DNA of 64,000 nucleotides. It comes from Microbacterium sp. H83 (GTDB taxonomy: Bacteria; Actinomycetota; Actinomycetes; Actinomycetales; Microbacteriaceae). Below are positions 7,162 to 15,270 of the stretch, piece by piece. A program made the position numbers and the translations under genes. Positions within the stretch are counted from its first letter, which is position 1. Every line of letters starts with the position of its first letter. The notes under the pieces were generated by a model that saw only the letters and a program-made list of their open reading frames with translations, ran no database searches and was not told the DNA's origin. The stretch is from contig NZ_LWCU01000014.1 of the NCBI RefSeq assembly GCF_001650405.1, positions 160-64,159 on the forward strand, in the 5' to 3' direction.

Positions 7162-8288
7162 GCGACACCGCTGACCTCGTCGTCGTCGGATCTGGCATCG
7201 TCGGCCTCGGCGCCGCCTACGCGGCTGTGCGCCGCGGACTGAGCGTCATCGTCGTCGACCGCACCGACGCACCCGTCGGGGCGACGATCCGCAACTTCGG
7301 GCACCTCTGCATCGGGGCGCAGGGCGGCGATGCGCGGCGGTACGCCGATGCGTCGCGCGAGCTGTGGCTCCGGCTGGCGCGCGACGCCGGGTTCTGGCTC
7401 CGCGAGTCGGGCACGCTCGTCGCGGCCCGCCACGACGACGAGCTGGCGGTGCTCGCACAGGCGTCCGTCGACGGCGGCATCCGGATGCTGGATGCGGACG
7501 AGCTGCTCCGCCTCGCCCCGCTGCGCGCGGAGGGGCTCGTGGGCGGTGCGCACATCGAGACCGACCTGCAGACCGATCCGCGCTCGGCGGCCGGCGCGAT
7601 CGTCCGCCATCTGGCCGAGTCCGGCGTCGAGTTCCGCTTCCGCACCGCCGTCACGGCGGTGGAGCGGGGCCGGGTGCAGACGACGCGGGGACCGATCGGC
7701 GCGGGCGCGATCGTCGTGGCGACGGGGCACGACATCGACCAGCTCCTGCCGGGCGTCGCAGAGGAGGCGGGGGTCGTGCGCTGCGCGCTCGACATGATGC
7801 GCGCCGCCGTGACGCTCCGGCATCCGCTGTCCGCCCCGCTGCTCACCGGGTGGTCCCTCGTGCGCTACGGCCGATTCGCGGACTCGTCGTCCGCGGCCGT
7901 GCTGCGCGAGCGGCTGCACGGGGAGCGTCCCGATCTGGCGGCGCTCGACCTGAATCAGATGTACACGCAGCTGCCGGACGGCACGCTCATCATCGGCGAT
8001 TCGCACACGGCGGCGGTCTCGCCCGCGCCGTTCCAGCCCGAGGCCGCGTTCACCGCGTTCCTCGCCGAGGCTGAGGCGCTGTTCGAGATGCCGGCGCCGC
8101 GCGTGCTCGAGCGCTGGCAGGGCGTCTACGCCACGGCGCCGCAGGACTTCCTCATCGATCGGGTCGACGAGGGGGTGCTGGTGCTCGCCGCGACCACCGG
8201 CATCGGAATGACGACGGGGCTGGGGCTCGCCGAGGAGAATCTCACCGCCGCCTTCGGGTGGACACCCGCGATGGAAGGAACATCATGA
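7158..8288 (+). CDS. FAD-dependent oxidoreductase, phosphonate-associated (HpnW/TIGR03364 type)
   Basis: A 376-residue flavoprotein of the DAO (glycine/D-amino acid oxidase) superfamily. The N-terminal dinucleotide-binding motif is VVGSGIVGLGAAYA (about residues 9-22), and the C-terminal FAD contact is near TTGIGMTTGLGL. The start GTG at 7158 overlaps the phnE stop (GTGA). This clade, proposed as HpnW, is known for sitting beside phosphonatase-like hydrolases and phosphonate transporters, exactly as here. It probably oxidatively deaminates an aminophosphonate, possibly N-alkylated, to an aldehyde for the next enzyme. The precise substrate is inferred from context. Confidence 0.8.
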   Translation: MSDTADLVVVGSGIVGLGAAYAAVRRGLSVIVVDRTDAPVGATIRNFGHLCIGAQGGDARRYADASRELWLRLARDAGFWLRESGTLVAARHDDELAVLAQASVDGGIRMLDADELLRLAPLRAEGLVGGAHIETDLQTDPRSAAGAIVRHLAESGVEFRFRTAVTAVERGRVQTTRGPIGAGAIVVATGHDIDQLLPGVAEEAGVVRCALDMMRAAVTLRHPLSAPLLTGWSLVRYGRFADSSSAAVLRERLHGERPDLAALDLNQMYTQLPDGTLIIGDSHTAAVSPAPFQPEAAFTAFLAEAEALFEMPAPRVLERWQGVYATAPQDFLIDRVDEGVLVLAATTGIGMTTGLGLAEENLTAAFGWTPAMEGTS

Positions 8289-9007
8289 CCGCTGCACTCG
8301 AGATCACCAGGACCGAGCTGGTGGTGCTGGACATGGCCGGCACCACCGTGGTCGACGACGGCATCGTCGAACAGGCCTTCCAGCGGGCGGCGGAGCGCAC
8401 CGGCGTCGCCGAGCGGATGCCGTGGGACGACGCGCTCGACTACGTGCGGGTCACCATGGGCCAGTCCAAGATCGACGTCTTCACGCACCTCGCGGGCGGG
8501 GACCGGGAGGCGGCGGCGCGTGCGACCGCCGCGTTCGAGGGCGCCTACGCCGAGATCGTCGACGAGCAGGGGGTCACCGCGATCCCCGGAGCGGCCGACG
8601 CCATCCGCGAGCTGAAGGACGCCGGCCTCTCGGTGGTGCTCACGACCGGGTTCGCCCCCGTGACGCGCGATGCGCTTCTCGACGGCCTCGGCTGGCGCGG
8701 ACTCGTCGACCTGGCGCTCTCGCCCGTCGACGCCGGTCGCGGTCGCCCCGCGCCGGACCTCGTGCTCACCGCCGTCCTGCGCACCGGGACCTCGGCGGTC
8801 TCCGCCGTTGCGGTGGTCGGCGACACCGTCAGCGACGTGGAATCGGGCCGCCGGGCCGGCGCGGGCTTCGTGGCCGGCGTCCTCACGGGAGCGCACGACC
8901 GCGACGCGTTGACCGCAGCGGGAGCGGATGCGGTGCTCGCCGACGTCGCGGCGCTGCGCGGCGCCCTCGCCGAGCGCGACCTGCTGCCCCTCGTCGCCAC
9001 CACCTGA
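8285..9007 (+). CDS. Phosphonatase-like HAD hydrolase (TIGR03351/PhnX-like)
   Basis: A 240-residue HAD-superfamily hydrolase. The N-terminal nucleophile loop LVVLDMAGTT keeps the DxAGT form typical of phosphonoacetaldehyde hydrolases rather than the usual DxDGT. Motif II is VVLTTGF and motif IV is VAVVGDTVSDVESG. The ATG at 8285 overlaps the previous stop (ATGA) and has GGAAGGA upstream; a longer in-frame start is not needed. The family is proposed to split the C-P bond of a phosphonoaldehyde-like product, releasing phosphate. It stands between the oxidoreductase and the dehydrogenase of the same set. Confidence 0.85.
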   Translation: MTAALEITRTELVVLDMAGTTVVDDGIVEQAFQRAAERTGVAERMPWDDALDYVRVTMGQSKIDVFTHLAGGDREAAARATAAFEGAYAEIVDEQGVTAIPGAADAIRELKDAGLSVVLTTGFAPVTRDALLDGLGWRGLVDLALSPVDAGRGRPAPDLVLTAVLRTGTSAVSAVAVVGDTVSDVESGRRAGAGFVAGVLTGAHDRDALTAAGADAVLADVAALRGALAERDLLPLVATT

Positions 9008-9018
9008 GGCGGTGCGAC

Positions 9019-10107
9019 ATGGGCACTGTGCTGGTGCGTCCCCCCGGTCATCGCCGCGACGTCGCGCTGCGGCCTGCGGCTGTGGCCATGGTGTGGATCG
9101 GCGAAGGACACCCCCACGAGATGATCGCGGTCCCGGGCGTGGCCCTGGGCGATCGCGACATCCTCGTGGCGGTGGAGATGTCGACCATCTGCGGCTCCGA
9201 CGTGCACACCGTGCACGGGCGGCGCTCCGCGCCCGTGCCTCTCGTGCTCGGCCATGAGTGCGTGGGGCGCGTGATCGCCACCGGCGACTGCGGCGCGGAG
9301 GCGGTCGACGGCTCGCCGCTGCGCATCGGCGACCGGGTGGTGTGGTCGGTGACGATCTCGTGCGGCTCCTGCGACCGGTGCGTCCGGGGTCTCACGCAGA
9401 AGTGCCGGACGCTGGGCAAGTACGGCCACGACCGCATCGGCGTCCACGGCGACCTCACCGGCGCCTTCGGGAGCCACGTGCAGGTGCGCGCCGGGACCGC
9501 CGTCGTGCGGGTGCCGGAGTCGCTGCCCGCCTCGGTGCTCGCGCCGGCGTCGTGCGCGACTGCGACGGCGTGGGCGGCGGTCGCGCGCGCGGCCCGCGAC
9601 CAGGACCTCGACGGCGCCGCGGTGCGCGTGCACGGTGCCGGGCTCGTGGGGCTCACGGCCGCCGCGATCGCCGCGGATCTCGGCGCGGCGGTCGAGGTGC
9701 TCGACCCCAATCCGACGCGTACGGCGCTCGCGTCGCGCTTCGGCGCGGCACCTCTCGACCGCGAGCCGGACGTCGTCATCGAGGCCTCGGGGCACGCGGT
9801 GGCGGATGCTGTCGCGGGGGTCGCCACGGGAGGGACCGTCGTGCTCGTCGGCAGCGTGTTCCCGGCCGATCCCGTGCCTCTCGACGCGGAGGACATCGTG
9901 CGCCGGCTCGTCACCGTGACCGGAGTGCACAACTACACGGGACAGGAGCTCGCCGAGGCCGTGGCGTTCCTCGCCGGGCGCGGCAGGGCATACCCGTTCG
10001 CCGACGCCGTCGGAGAGGTCCGTCAGCTGACGGCGATCGACGACGCGATCGCCGCGGCATCCGTCGCCGACGCGCCGCTGCGGATCGGACTCGTCCCGAG
10101 CCGCTGA
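9019..10107 (+). CDS. Zinc-dependent alcohol dehydrogenase, phosphonate-associated (HpnZ/TIGR03366 type)
   Basis: A 362-residue medium-chain dehydrogenase. Catalytic zinc ligands are in TICGSDVH and GHECVG, and the structural zinc site is the four-Cys cluster CGSCDRCVRGLTQKC. The NAD(P)-binding motif VHGAGLVGLTAA follows. Members of this clade are proposed to act in phosphonate breakdown because they co-occur with the neighbouring hydrolase type. Here it would remove or interconvert the aldehyde/alcohol left after C-P cleavage. GAGGCGG precedes the ATG, 11 bp after the hydrolase stop, so it closes the operon. Confidence 0.82.
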   Translation: MGTVLVRPPGHRRDVALRPAAVAMVWIGEGHPHEMIAVPGVALGDRDILVAVEMSTICGSDVHTVHGRRSAPVPLVLGHECVGRVIATGDCGAEAVDGSPLRIGDRVVWSVTISCGSCDRCVRGLTQKCRTLGKYGHDRIGVHGDLTGAFGSHVQVRAGTAVVRVPESLPASVLAPASCATATAWAAVARAARDQDLDGAAVRVHGAGLVGLTAAAIAADLGAAVEVLDPNPTRTALASRFGAAPLDREPDVVIEASGHAVADAVAGVATGGTVVLVGSVFPADPVPLDAEDIVRRLVTVTGVHNYTGQELAEAVAFLAGRGRAYPFADAVGEVRQLTAIDDAIAAASVADAPLRIGLVPSR

Positions 10108-10123
10108 CGGGTCGGTCGGGGTC

Positions 10124-10161
10124 GTCGGGCCGCGCTCGGTGGGGGCCGTCGGGCCGCGCTC
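10124..10161 (+). repeat. Two copies of a 14-bp direct repeat at a convergent gene junction
   Basis: GTCGGGCCGCGCTC occurs at 10124-10137 and 10148-10161, between the stop of the dehydrogenase and the stop of the CinA-like gene. No stem long enough for a terminator was seen. The repeat is short and probably of no function. Confidence 0.5.
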
Positions 10162-10672
10162 AGTCCGGGGACGACGCGGTGCCGACGCGGCGGGGCCCTG
10201 GCTGGCGCAGACCCTCCGCATGGAATGCGAGGAGCCTGGTCGCGGTGTCGACCGTCTCGTCGAGGATCTGCTGAGGGTCGCCCTCGAGCGCCAGCATCCG
10301 GTGTCCGATGCCCTCGGTCGACGCCCAGCCGACGTAGACGGTGCCGGCCGCGTGCCCGCCGTCGCCACCGGGACCGCCCACGCCCGTCGTCGAGACGCAC
10401 AGATCGGCGTCGAACAGCCGCCGTGCTCCGTCCGCGAGCTGCTCGGCGCATTCGGCCGAGACGGGGTCCGTGCCGGGAGTGAGGCCGAGCAGCCGCTCCT
10501 TGATGTCCGTGAAGTACGCCACGACGCCGCCGGCGAACCACTCGCCCGCGCTCTCGCCGGCGCCGATCGTGTTCGCCAGACGTCCCGAGGTGAGGGACTC
10601 GACCACGCACACGCGCAGTCCGCGCTCGCGGGCGACCTCGCTCAGGCGCTCCAGCTCTCGATCGATCGTCAT
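10160..10672 (-). CDS. CinA-family C-terminal domain protein (nicotinamide-nucleotide amidohydrolase, PncC-like)
   Basis: A 170-residue single-domain CinA protein. It shows the family signature VVESLTSGRLANTIGAG with the catalytic Ser, GGVVAYFTDIKERLLG, and STTGVGGPGG. The stand-alone domain hydrolyses NMN to nicotinate mononucleotide in NAD recycling. The start at 10672 (MTIDREL) is chosen over a longer frame because GGGAGAG lies 4 nt upstream. It converges on the phosphonate operon and is divergent from the small membrane operon at 10856. Confidence 0.88.
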   Translation of the reverse strand: MTIDRELERLSEVARERGLRVCVVESLTSGRLANTIGAGESAGEWFAGGVVAYFTDIKERLLGLTPGTDPVSAECAEQLADGARRLFDADLCVSTTGVGGPGGDGGHAAGTVYVGWASTEGIGHRMLALEGDPQQILDETVDTATRLLAFHAEGLRQPGPRRVGTASSPD

Positions 10673-10855
10673 CGTCTCTCCCTCGTCGTGGACGGCGTGC
10701 TGTCCGGGCGTCCTCACCGGCTCCCCAGTGACCGTAGAGGCGGCCGCGGGCACGGAACACGGGGATTGACAACCCGCGGTGCTCTCGTCAAGCCCCTCGA
10801 TCCCCCCACCGCCGAGCGGGACTGTGAGGCCACAGCAAGTGAACGGAGGTACCTC

Positions 10856-10987
10856 GTGTCCATGCAGGGGAGCGAGAAGGAGGGCGCCCGCGACACCGTC
10901 GGCATGCGCGCCGTGTTCTGGATCTGGGCCGGTCTGATCGCCTCAGGCCTCGTCGTGATGATCGTCACCCCGCTGGCAGGTCGATGA
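10856..10987 (+). CDS. Small single-pass membrane protein (43 aa)
   Basis: GTG at 10856 follows GGAGG (10844-10848) with good spacing; an internal ATG at 10862 would give 41 residues. The peptide has a charged N-terminus (GSEKEGARD), then one hydrophobic helix (about residues 20-40) ending in LAGR. Its stop overlaps the ATG of the next gene (ATGA), so the two are translationally coupled. A TTGACA at 10766-10771 may be the -35 of this pair, but no matching -10 was found. Function unknown; probably acts with the DUF6766 protein. Confidence 0.7.
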   Translation: MSMQGSEKEGARDTVGMRAVFWIWAGLIASGLVVMIVTPLAGR

Positions 10988-11667
10988 TCATGCGCAGAGC
11001 AGTTCGCGACAACGGCCTCAGCATCTTCTTCCTGGCGCTCTTCGTGCTCGCGCTGGTGGGGCAGTCGATCGCCGGGTTCCTCCGCAACGGCGCCGAGCTG
11101 GCGAATCACGGCCAGCCCCCGATCGGATTCGGCGAGTTCGTGACGTCGTCGGACTTCCTCGTCGACGTCGCGGAGAACTGGCAGTCCGAGTTCCTGCAGT
11201 TCTTCCTGTTCATCGCCGCGACCATCTGGCTGATCCAGCGGGGCTCCCCGGAGTCCAAGAAGCCCGGTGACGAGGGGCCCGGCTCCGACGCGGATCAGCG
11301 CGTCGGCAGTCACGCGCGGCGCGACTCCCCGCGCTGGGCTCGGGCGGGGGGCGTGCGCGCGACGATCTACGGGAACTCGCTGCTGACGGTCATGGGCGTG
11401 ATCTTCCTGCTGTCCTGGCTCGCTCAGTCGCTGGCGGGCACCGTCGTGATGAACGAGGAGAACGCCATGCACGGCGCCGCCGCCATCACGTGGCTGGACT
11501 ACATCTTGTCGTCGGACTTCTGGGACCGCACGCTGCAGAACTGGCAGTCCGAGTTCCTGGCGGTCGGCACCATGGTGGCCTTCTCGATCTACCTGCGGCA
11601 GCGCGGATCAGCCGAGTCGAAGCCGGTCGGCGTGCCGCATCACGTCTCGTCGGCGGAGTCCGAGTGA
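10984..11667 (+). CDS. DUF6766 family membrane protein with internal duplication
   Basis: A 227-residue protein made of two similar halves. Each half has a hydrophobic helix with a (G/A)QS(I/L)AG segment, then SSDF (residues 55-58 and 176-179), then NWQSEFL, then a second hydrophobic helix and an arginine-glycine end (QRGS). About four membrane spans are expected, with a variable Arg/Asp-rich linker (about 95-125). It overlaps the preceding 43-codon gene by 4 nt and overlaps the end of the convergent FHA gene by 28 bp. The repeated NWQSEFL motif suggests a conserved functional site, but no activity is known. Confidence 0.8.
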   Translation: MIMRRAVRDNGLSIFFLALFVLALVGQSIAGFLRNGAELANHGQPPIGFGEFVTSSDFLVDVAENWQSEFLQFFLFIAATIWLIQRGSPESKKPGDEGPGSDADQRVGSHARRDSPRWARAGGVRATIYGNSLLTVMGVIFLLSWLAQSLAGTVVMNEENAMHGAAAITWLDYILSSDFWDRTLQNWQSEFLAVGTMVAFSIYLRQRGSAESKPVGVPHHVSSAESE

Positions 11668-12161
11668 GTCGGCGCGTCGGTGTGCACCGAGGCCTCCTCG
11701 GAGTAGTCGGGGTGCGGCGGCTGCAGGGGCTGGTCGGAGTACTCGCCGCCGAGGCGACCGCCGTACGGGCGTCCGTGATCGGCGTACTCGTCCCGCGCGA
11801 ACACCAGCTCCCACGGGCCGACGGTGAAGCTCGCGCCGGTGCGCAGCGTCTGGCTGTGGTCGCCCGGATGCGTCGCCGTGGCGTCCGGGTTCGAGTTCAT
11901 CTCCCCGGCGCCGTGGAGCTCGAGGACGTACTCGTCGCGGTCGTCATGCGTGATGGTCGCGTGCACCGGGTCGGAGTCGGCGAGCCGGAGCTCGTTGTCG
12001 GCGGCCGAGCCGATCCGCACGACATCCGCCTCGAGAGCGAACTCGGCGCGCTCGCCGTCGCGCCGGACGCGCAGCCGGGGGTTGCCGGCGCCGAACTCCG
12101 CGTGGGTCGTGGTGGGGACGTAGCCCTCGTCGGGGCGGTCGTCGATGTGGCGTGCGTTCAT
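11640..12161 (-). CDS. FHA domain protein
   Basis: A 173-residue cytoplasmic protein. The region around residues 35-125 fits an FHA fold: VVRIGSAADNELRLADSDPVHATI supplies the conserved Gly-Ser and His positions that read phosphothreonine. The C-terminal 40 residues are acidic and low in complexity. The start at 12161 (MNARHIDD) is preceded by GAGGAGG; a longer upstream frame lacks support. No kinase or phosphatase partner lies nearby. Its 3' end overlaps the DUF6766 gene tail to tail. Confidence 0.82.
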   Translation of the reverse strand: MNARHIDDRPDEGYVPTTTHAEFGAGNPRLRVRRDGERAEFALEADVVRIGSAADNELRLADSDPVHATITHDDRDEYVLELHGAGEMNSNPDATATHPGDHSQTLRTGASFTVGPWELVFARDEYADHGRPYGGRLGGEYSDQPLQPPHPDYSEEASVHTDAPTHSDSADET

Positions 12162-12228
12162 GGTCAGGCCTCCTCGCAGTCTGCTCCCACCGTAGGCCTG
12201 GCGCCCGATCGTCGCGAGGGGGTTGACT

Positions 12229-12597
12229 TCACTGCGCCGCCTCCCTGATCGCATCCGCATCGTCGTCCGACACGTGGCCGTCGGCGCCCGCCGGCGGGAC
12301 CATGTCCTCGGGGACCAGGGTGATGCCGCCGGTGCTGTTGGCCGAGTTGGCCATCGCCGCGATCCATTCCGGACGCAGCTCGACCGGCTCGGCCTCGTCG
12401 AAGATGAAGCGCAGCGGGATGGACGGGTGCAGCCAGATGGTGGTGCGACCGTGATCCTGACCCTCCGGGTGCCGCCAGCTCAGGGTGAAGCTCTCGTTGC
12501 GTCGGAGCTTGGTGGCGATCACCACCTTGAGGTGCGCGAGCGCGCGATCTTCGATCGGGATCGGGTTGTCCGCACCGTCGTAATAGATCATTCCCAT
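12229..12597 (-). CDS. DUF7882 family small protein (copy 1)
   Basis: A 122-residue protein. Its first 90 residues match the small domain typical of Microbacteriaceae that opens with MG-(I/F)-Y and continues IEDRALAHLKVVI, TKLRRNESF and LSW, later RTTIWLHPS and FIFDE. Members have often been mislabelled as ATP-dependent DNA ligase, but no ligase motif is present. The start at 12597 is set by TAGCGT with a 7-nt spacer; the frame extends upstream without support. It is divergent from a paralogue 87 bp away. Function unknown. Confidence 0.78.
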   Translation of the reverse strand: MGMIYYDGADNPIPIEDRALAHLKVVIATKLRRNESFTLSWRHPEGQDHGRTTIWLHPSIPLRFIFDEAEPVELRPEWIAAMANSANSTGGITLVPEDMVPPAGADGHVSDDDADAIREAAQ

Positions 12598-12604
12598 AGG
12601 ATCG

Positions 12605-12610
12605 ACGCTA
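12605..12610 (-). promoter_or_regulatory. -10 element for DUF7882 copy 1
   Basis: TAGCGT on the minus strand, 7 nt before the ATG at 12597. Confidence 0.5.
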
Positions 12611-12684
12611 CGCCGATGATGACGGCGCCGACAGCCGTTGTCGGGCGGCGTGCGTGACGGAAGAACAGCAGAGGAGAGGCCTTC

Positions 12685-13032
12685 ATGGGCAAGTTCATCT
12701 ACGAGGGCAGCGTGAAGAGCGAGATCGAGGACCGCGCTCTCACGCACCTGCAGCTCGTGATCACGGCCAAGCTGCGTCGCGCGGAGCCGTTCCCCTTCAG
12801 CTGGCGCGAGGACGCCAGCGTCGGCGGCGGACGCACCACGGTGTGGATCCAGCCCGGCAGCTCGCTCGTCTTCAAGTACTTCGGGAGCCGTCAGCCCTCC
12901 ATCAACCGCGCCTGGATCGAGGCGCTCGCGTTCACCGCGAACTCGCCGAGCGGCCTCTATCTCGTGCCGGAGCCGCAGGAGACCCCCGGCGCAGGCGGCG
13001 CAGCCTCGGAGACGTCGGCTCCGCCCCTCTGA
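12685..13032 (+). CDS. DUF7882 family small protein (copy 2)
   Basis: A 115-residue paralogue of the protein encoded divergently at 12229-12597. The shared framework is MG.(I)Y, IEDRALTHLQLVI, AKLRRAEPF, FSWRED, RTTVWIQPGS, F.F and NSPSGLYLVPE. GGAGAGG lies upstream of the ATG. The last 20 residues are Gly/Ala/Ser-rich and variable. The pair of divergent copies suggests a local duplication or a two-component complex. No catalytic motif is visible. Confidence 0.78.
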   Translation: MGKFIYEGSVKSEIEDRALTHLQLVITAKLRRAEPFPFSWREDASVGGGRTTVWIQPGSSLVFKYFGSRQPSINRAWIEALAFTANSPSGLYLVPEPQETPGAGGAASETSAPPL

Positions 13033-13135
13033 CCCGGCCGTTCGCGGCGTTCCCTGTCAACCCCCTCCCGAGGGGTCGGCACGGCGGCGAGTCTCGACGG
13101 ATCACCGACCCGCGATCCAGGAACGAGGAGACCCC

Positions 13136-14020
13136 ATGGCCGAGAACGCCCCCGACCCCCGCACCCAGCACACGGACGACGAGTTCCCCGCGCAGGAGCA
13201 GAATCAGCCGGGCCTGACCGAGGAGATGCGGCCGGAGCCCGACCACGGCGAACAGAGCTACGTCGGACGCGGACGGCTCGAGGGCCGTCGCGCGCTCATC
13301 ACGGGAGGCGATTCCGGGATCGGGCGAGCGGTCGCGATCGCCTTCGCGCGTGAGGGTGCGGACGTCGCCATCGTGCACATGCCCGAGGAGCAGCAGGATG
13401 CGGACGAGACTCTCGCCCTGATCCGCGCGGAGGGACGCCAGGCGCTCGGTCTCGCCGGCGACGTGCGCGACGAGGCTTTCGCGACGGACATCGTGGCGCA
13501 GACGCGCAGCGCGTTCGGCGGCCTCGACGTGCTGGTGCTGAACGCCGCGTACCAGCACGACATCGACGGCTTCGAGAACCTCGAGACCGAGCGCATGCGG
13601 CGGGTGTTCGAGACCAACCTGTTCGGACTCGTGTACACCGCGCGTGCGGCGTACGCCGACCTCGAGCCCGGGGCGAGCATCATCGTGACCTCCTCGGTGC
13701 AGTCGGCCTCGCCCTCGCCCGGCCTCATCGACTACGCGATGACGAAGGCCGCGCAGGTCGCCTTCGTGTCGGCGCTCGCGGAGGAGGCGGGGGAGCGCGG
13801 CATCCGCGTGAACGCCGTGGCCCCTGGACCCATCTGGACGCCGCTGATCCCGGCGACCGGGTGGGAGGCCGAGCGCGTGCAGACCTTCGGGCAGGACACC
13901 CCGCTCGGGCGTGCCGGGCAGCCCGCCGAGCTCGCCGGAGCCTACGTCTATCTGGCGTCGGCGGAGTCGTCGTACACCTCGGGCAGCGTCCTCGCCGTCA
14001 CCGGCGGCAAGCACCTGTGA
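13136..14020 (+). CDS. SDR family oxidoreductase with N-terminal extension
   Basis: A 294-residue short-chain dehydrogenase of the YhdG/glucose-1-dehydrogenase-like subgroup. After a 45-residue hydrophilic extension, the Rossmann motif TGGDSGIGRA binds NAD(P). NAA replaces the usual NNAG, the catalytic pair is YAMTK (Tyr-x3-Lys) and the catalytic Ser lies in TSSVQS. The C-terminus reads SGSVLAVTGGKHL, typical of this group. GAGGAG precedes the ATG. Its substrate is unknown; homologues are often linked with general stress. A strong bidirectional terminator follows. Confidence 0.9.
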   Translation: MAENAPDPRTQHTDDEFPAQEQNQPGLTEEMRPEPDHGEQSYVGRGRLEGRRALITGGDSGIGRAVAIAFAREGADVAIVHMPEEQQDADETLALIRAEGRQALGLAGDVRDEAFATDIVAQTRSAFGGLDVLVLNAAYQHDIDGFENLETERMRRVFETNLFGLVYTARAAYADLEPGASIIVTSSVQSASPSPGLIDYAMTKAAQVAFVSALAEEAGERGIRVNAVAPGPIWTPLIPATGWEAERVQTFGQDTPLGRAGQPAELAGAYVYLASAESSYTSGSVLAVTGGKHL

Positions 14021-14026
14021 GCTGAA

Positions 14027-14056
14027 GGCGGGCTCCGGGAGTCCCCGGAGCCCGCC
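14027..14056. terminator. Bidirectional terminator, 13-bp stem and 4-nt loop
   Basis: GGCGGGCTCCGGG (14027-14039) pairs perfectly with 14044-14056 around AGTC. It lies between the convergent SDR and insertase genes. Confidence 0.8.
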
Positions 14057-14067
14057 TCCCGGCGACG

Positions 14068-14835
14068 TCATCCGCGGCGAGCGACCACTGCGTGCTCCGG
14101 CAGCGGATACCGGCGCCGCAGCAGCACGCGCTGCACGAGCGTCCACACGACGGTGACCGTGAGGTACAGCGCCGCGGCGAGCGGGACGAACGCGGCGAAC
14201 ACGGCGGTCAGGTAGTGGAGCGCTCCGGTGATCCGCAGCATCGTCGGAGAGCTCAGCGGGGAGTCGTCGTCGCCGACCACCGGTCGGAACACGCGCCGCG
14301 TGATCTCGGCCACGGCGATCATGACGGCGATGAGCGCTCCGAACACGAGAAGCGTCTCCGCAGACGCCGAGCCGCCGAACACGGCCGAGACGAGGCTGGT
14401 GCCCAGCGGCGCCCCGAAGAGGTCGTGCGCGAGCAGGGCGTTCGGGTGGCCGGCGATCTCGGGGCGGATGAACAGCGTGTACAGGATGCCGACGACAGGC
14501 GCCTGCGCCAGCACCGGCAGCATCCCGGCGAAGGGCGACGTGTTCTCACTGCGATACAGCTCGAGCATCTCCTTCTGCAGGCGCTCGGGGTTCTTCCTGT
14601 GGCGACGCTGCAGCTCGCGCAGGCGTGGGGCGAGACGCGCTCTGGTCTGCTCGGCCCGCGCCTGCGAGACCCCGACCGGGATCAGGGCGGCGCGGACTGC
14701 CAGCGTCACGAGCACGACCGCGAGAGCGGCGGCGGATGCTCCGGCGATGGGCTCGACGAGATCGGCGAGTCCGGCGAGGGCGCCGTAGGCGGCGTCGAGG
14801 AGGGCAGTGAGAGGAGGGAAGGCGAAGATGTCCAT
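14068..14835 (-). CDS. YidC/Oxa1-family membrane protein insertase
   Basis: A 255-residue integral membrane protein. The core has the family layout: a first membrane helix (about 10-55), a hydrophilic hairpin with RLAPRLRELQRRHRKNPERLQKEM, then SPFAGMLPVLAQAPVVGILYTLF, followed by three or four further spans and a basic tail. It would help insert small membrane proteins. Actinobacterial housekeeping YidC is larger and sits beside rnpA/jag, so this is probably a second, shorter insertase. The ATG at 14835 (MDIFAFPP) fits the family N-terminus; a GTG at 14886 is possible. The small membrane protein gene upstream probably shares its transcript. Confidence 0.87.
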   Translation of the reverse strand: MDIFAFPPLTALLDAAYGALAGLADLVEPIAGASAAALAVVLVTLAVRAALIPVGVSQARAEQTRARLAPRLRELQRRHRKNPERLQKEMLELYRSENTSPFAGMLPVLAQAPVVGILYTLFIRPEIAGHPNALLAHDLFGAPLGTSLVSAVFGGSASAETLLVFGALIAVMIAVAEITRRVFRPVVGDDDSPLSSPTMLRITGALHYLTAVFAAFVPLAAALYLTVTVVWTLVQRVLLRRRYPLPEHAVVARRG

Positions 14836-14901
14836 GGGGTCCGTTCGTGGTGTCGGGAAGGGTCGGCGAAGCCGCGCGATCCGCACCCGAGAACGGGGGG
14901 A

Positions 14902-15174
14902 CTACGCGGAGACGGCGACTCCCGGCGCCCGAGGACGCGGATGGCCGGCGGCGTCAGGATCGCTCTGCGCGAGCAGGGCCGAGACGTCGATCGCCCGGAG
15001 CGGATGCGGCGAGGTGCCCCCGCTCGACGGCGCCGGGCTCAGCACGAGGGCGAGCGTGAGGACCGTGAGCGCGACCAGCGCGATCGCGACGCCGAGTGCG
15101 GTGGCATCGGGCAGGGTCACGAGGCCGAGAGCGGCCGCGACGAAGCCGAGCATCCGCTCGAACCACTCGCTCAT
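14902..15174 (-). CDS. DUF6412 family small membrane protein
   Basis: A 90-residue protein with a hydrophobic region (about residues 8-50) that can form two membrane spans, and a Pro/Ser-rich soluble tail. The N-terminal MSEWFERMLGF and the position directly upstream of a YidC-like insertase match the DUF6412 family of Microbacterium. GGGAGG precedes the ATG. It may be a client or partner of the insertase, 66 bp downstream. Function unknown. Confidence 0.75.
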   Translation of the reverse strand: MSEWFERMLGFVAAALGLVTLPDATALGVAIALVALTVLTLALVLSPAPSSGGTSPHPLRAIDVSALLAQSDPDAAGHPRPRAPGVAVSA

Positions 15175-15258
15175 GTGCGCCTCCCTCGGGGCGAGCGTAG
15201 CACCGGGGGCTGGACCGGGACTCGGCGGTCGTCCGGCCCCCGGCCCTCGCGGCGGGCG

Positions 15259-15264
15259 TAGCCT
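15259..15264 (+). promoter_or_regulatory. -10 element for nitronate monooxygenase gene
   Basis: TAGCCT, 6 nt before the ATG at 15271; leaderless arrangement. Confidence 0.6.
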
Positions 15265-15270
15265 CGGATC

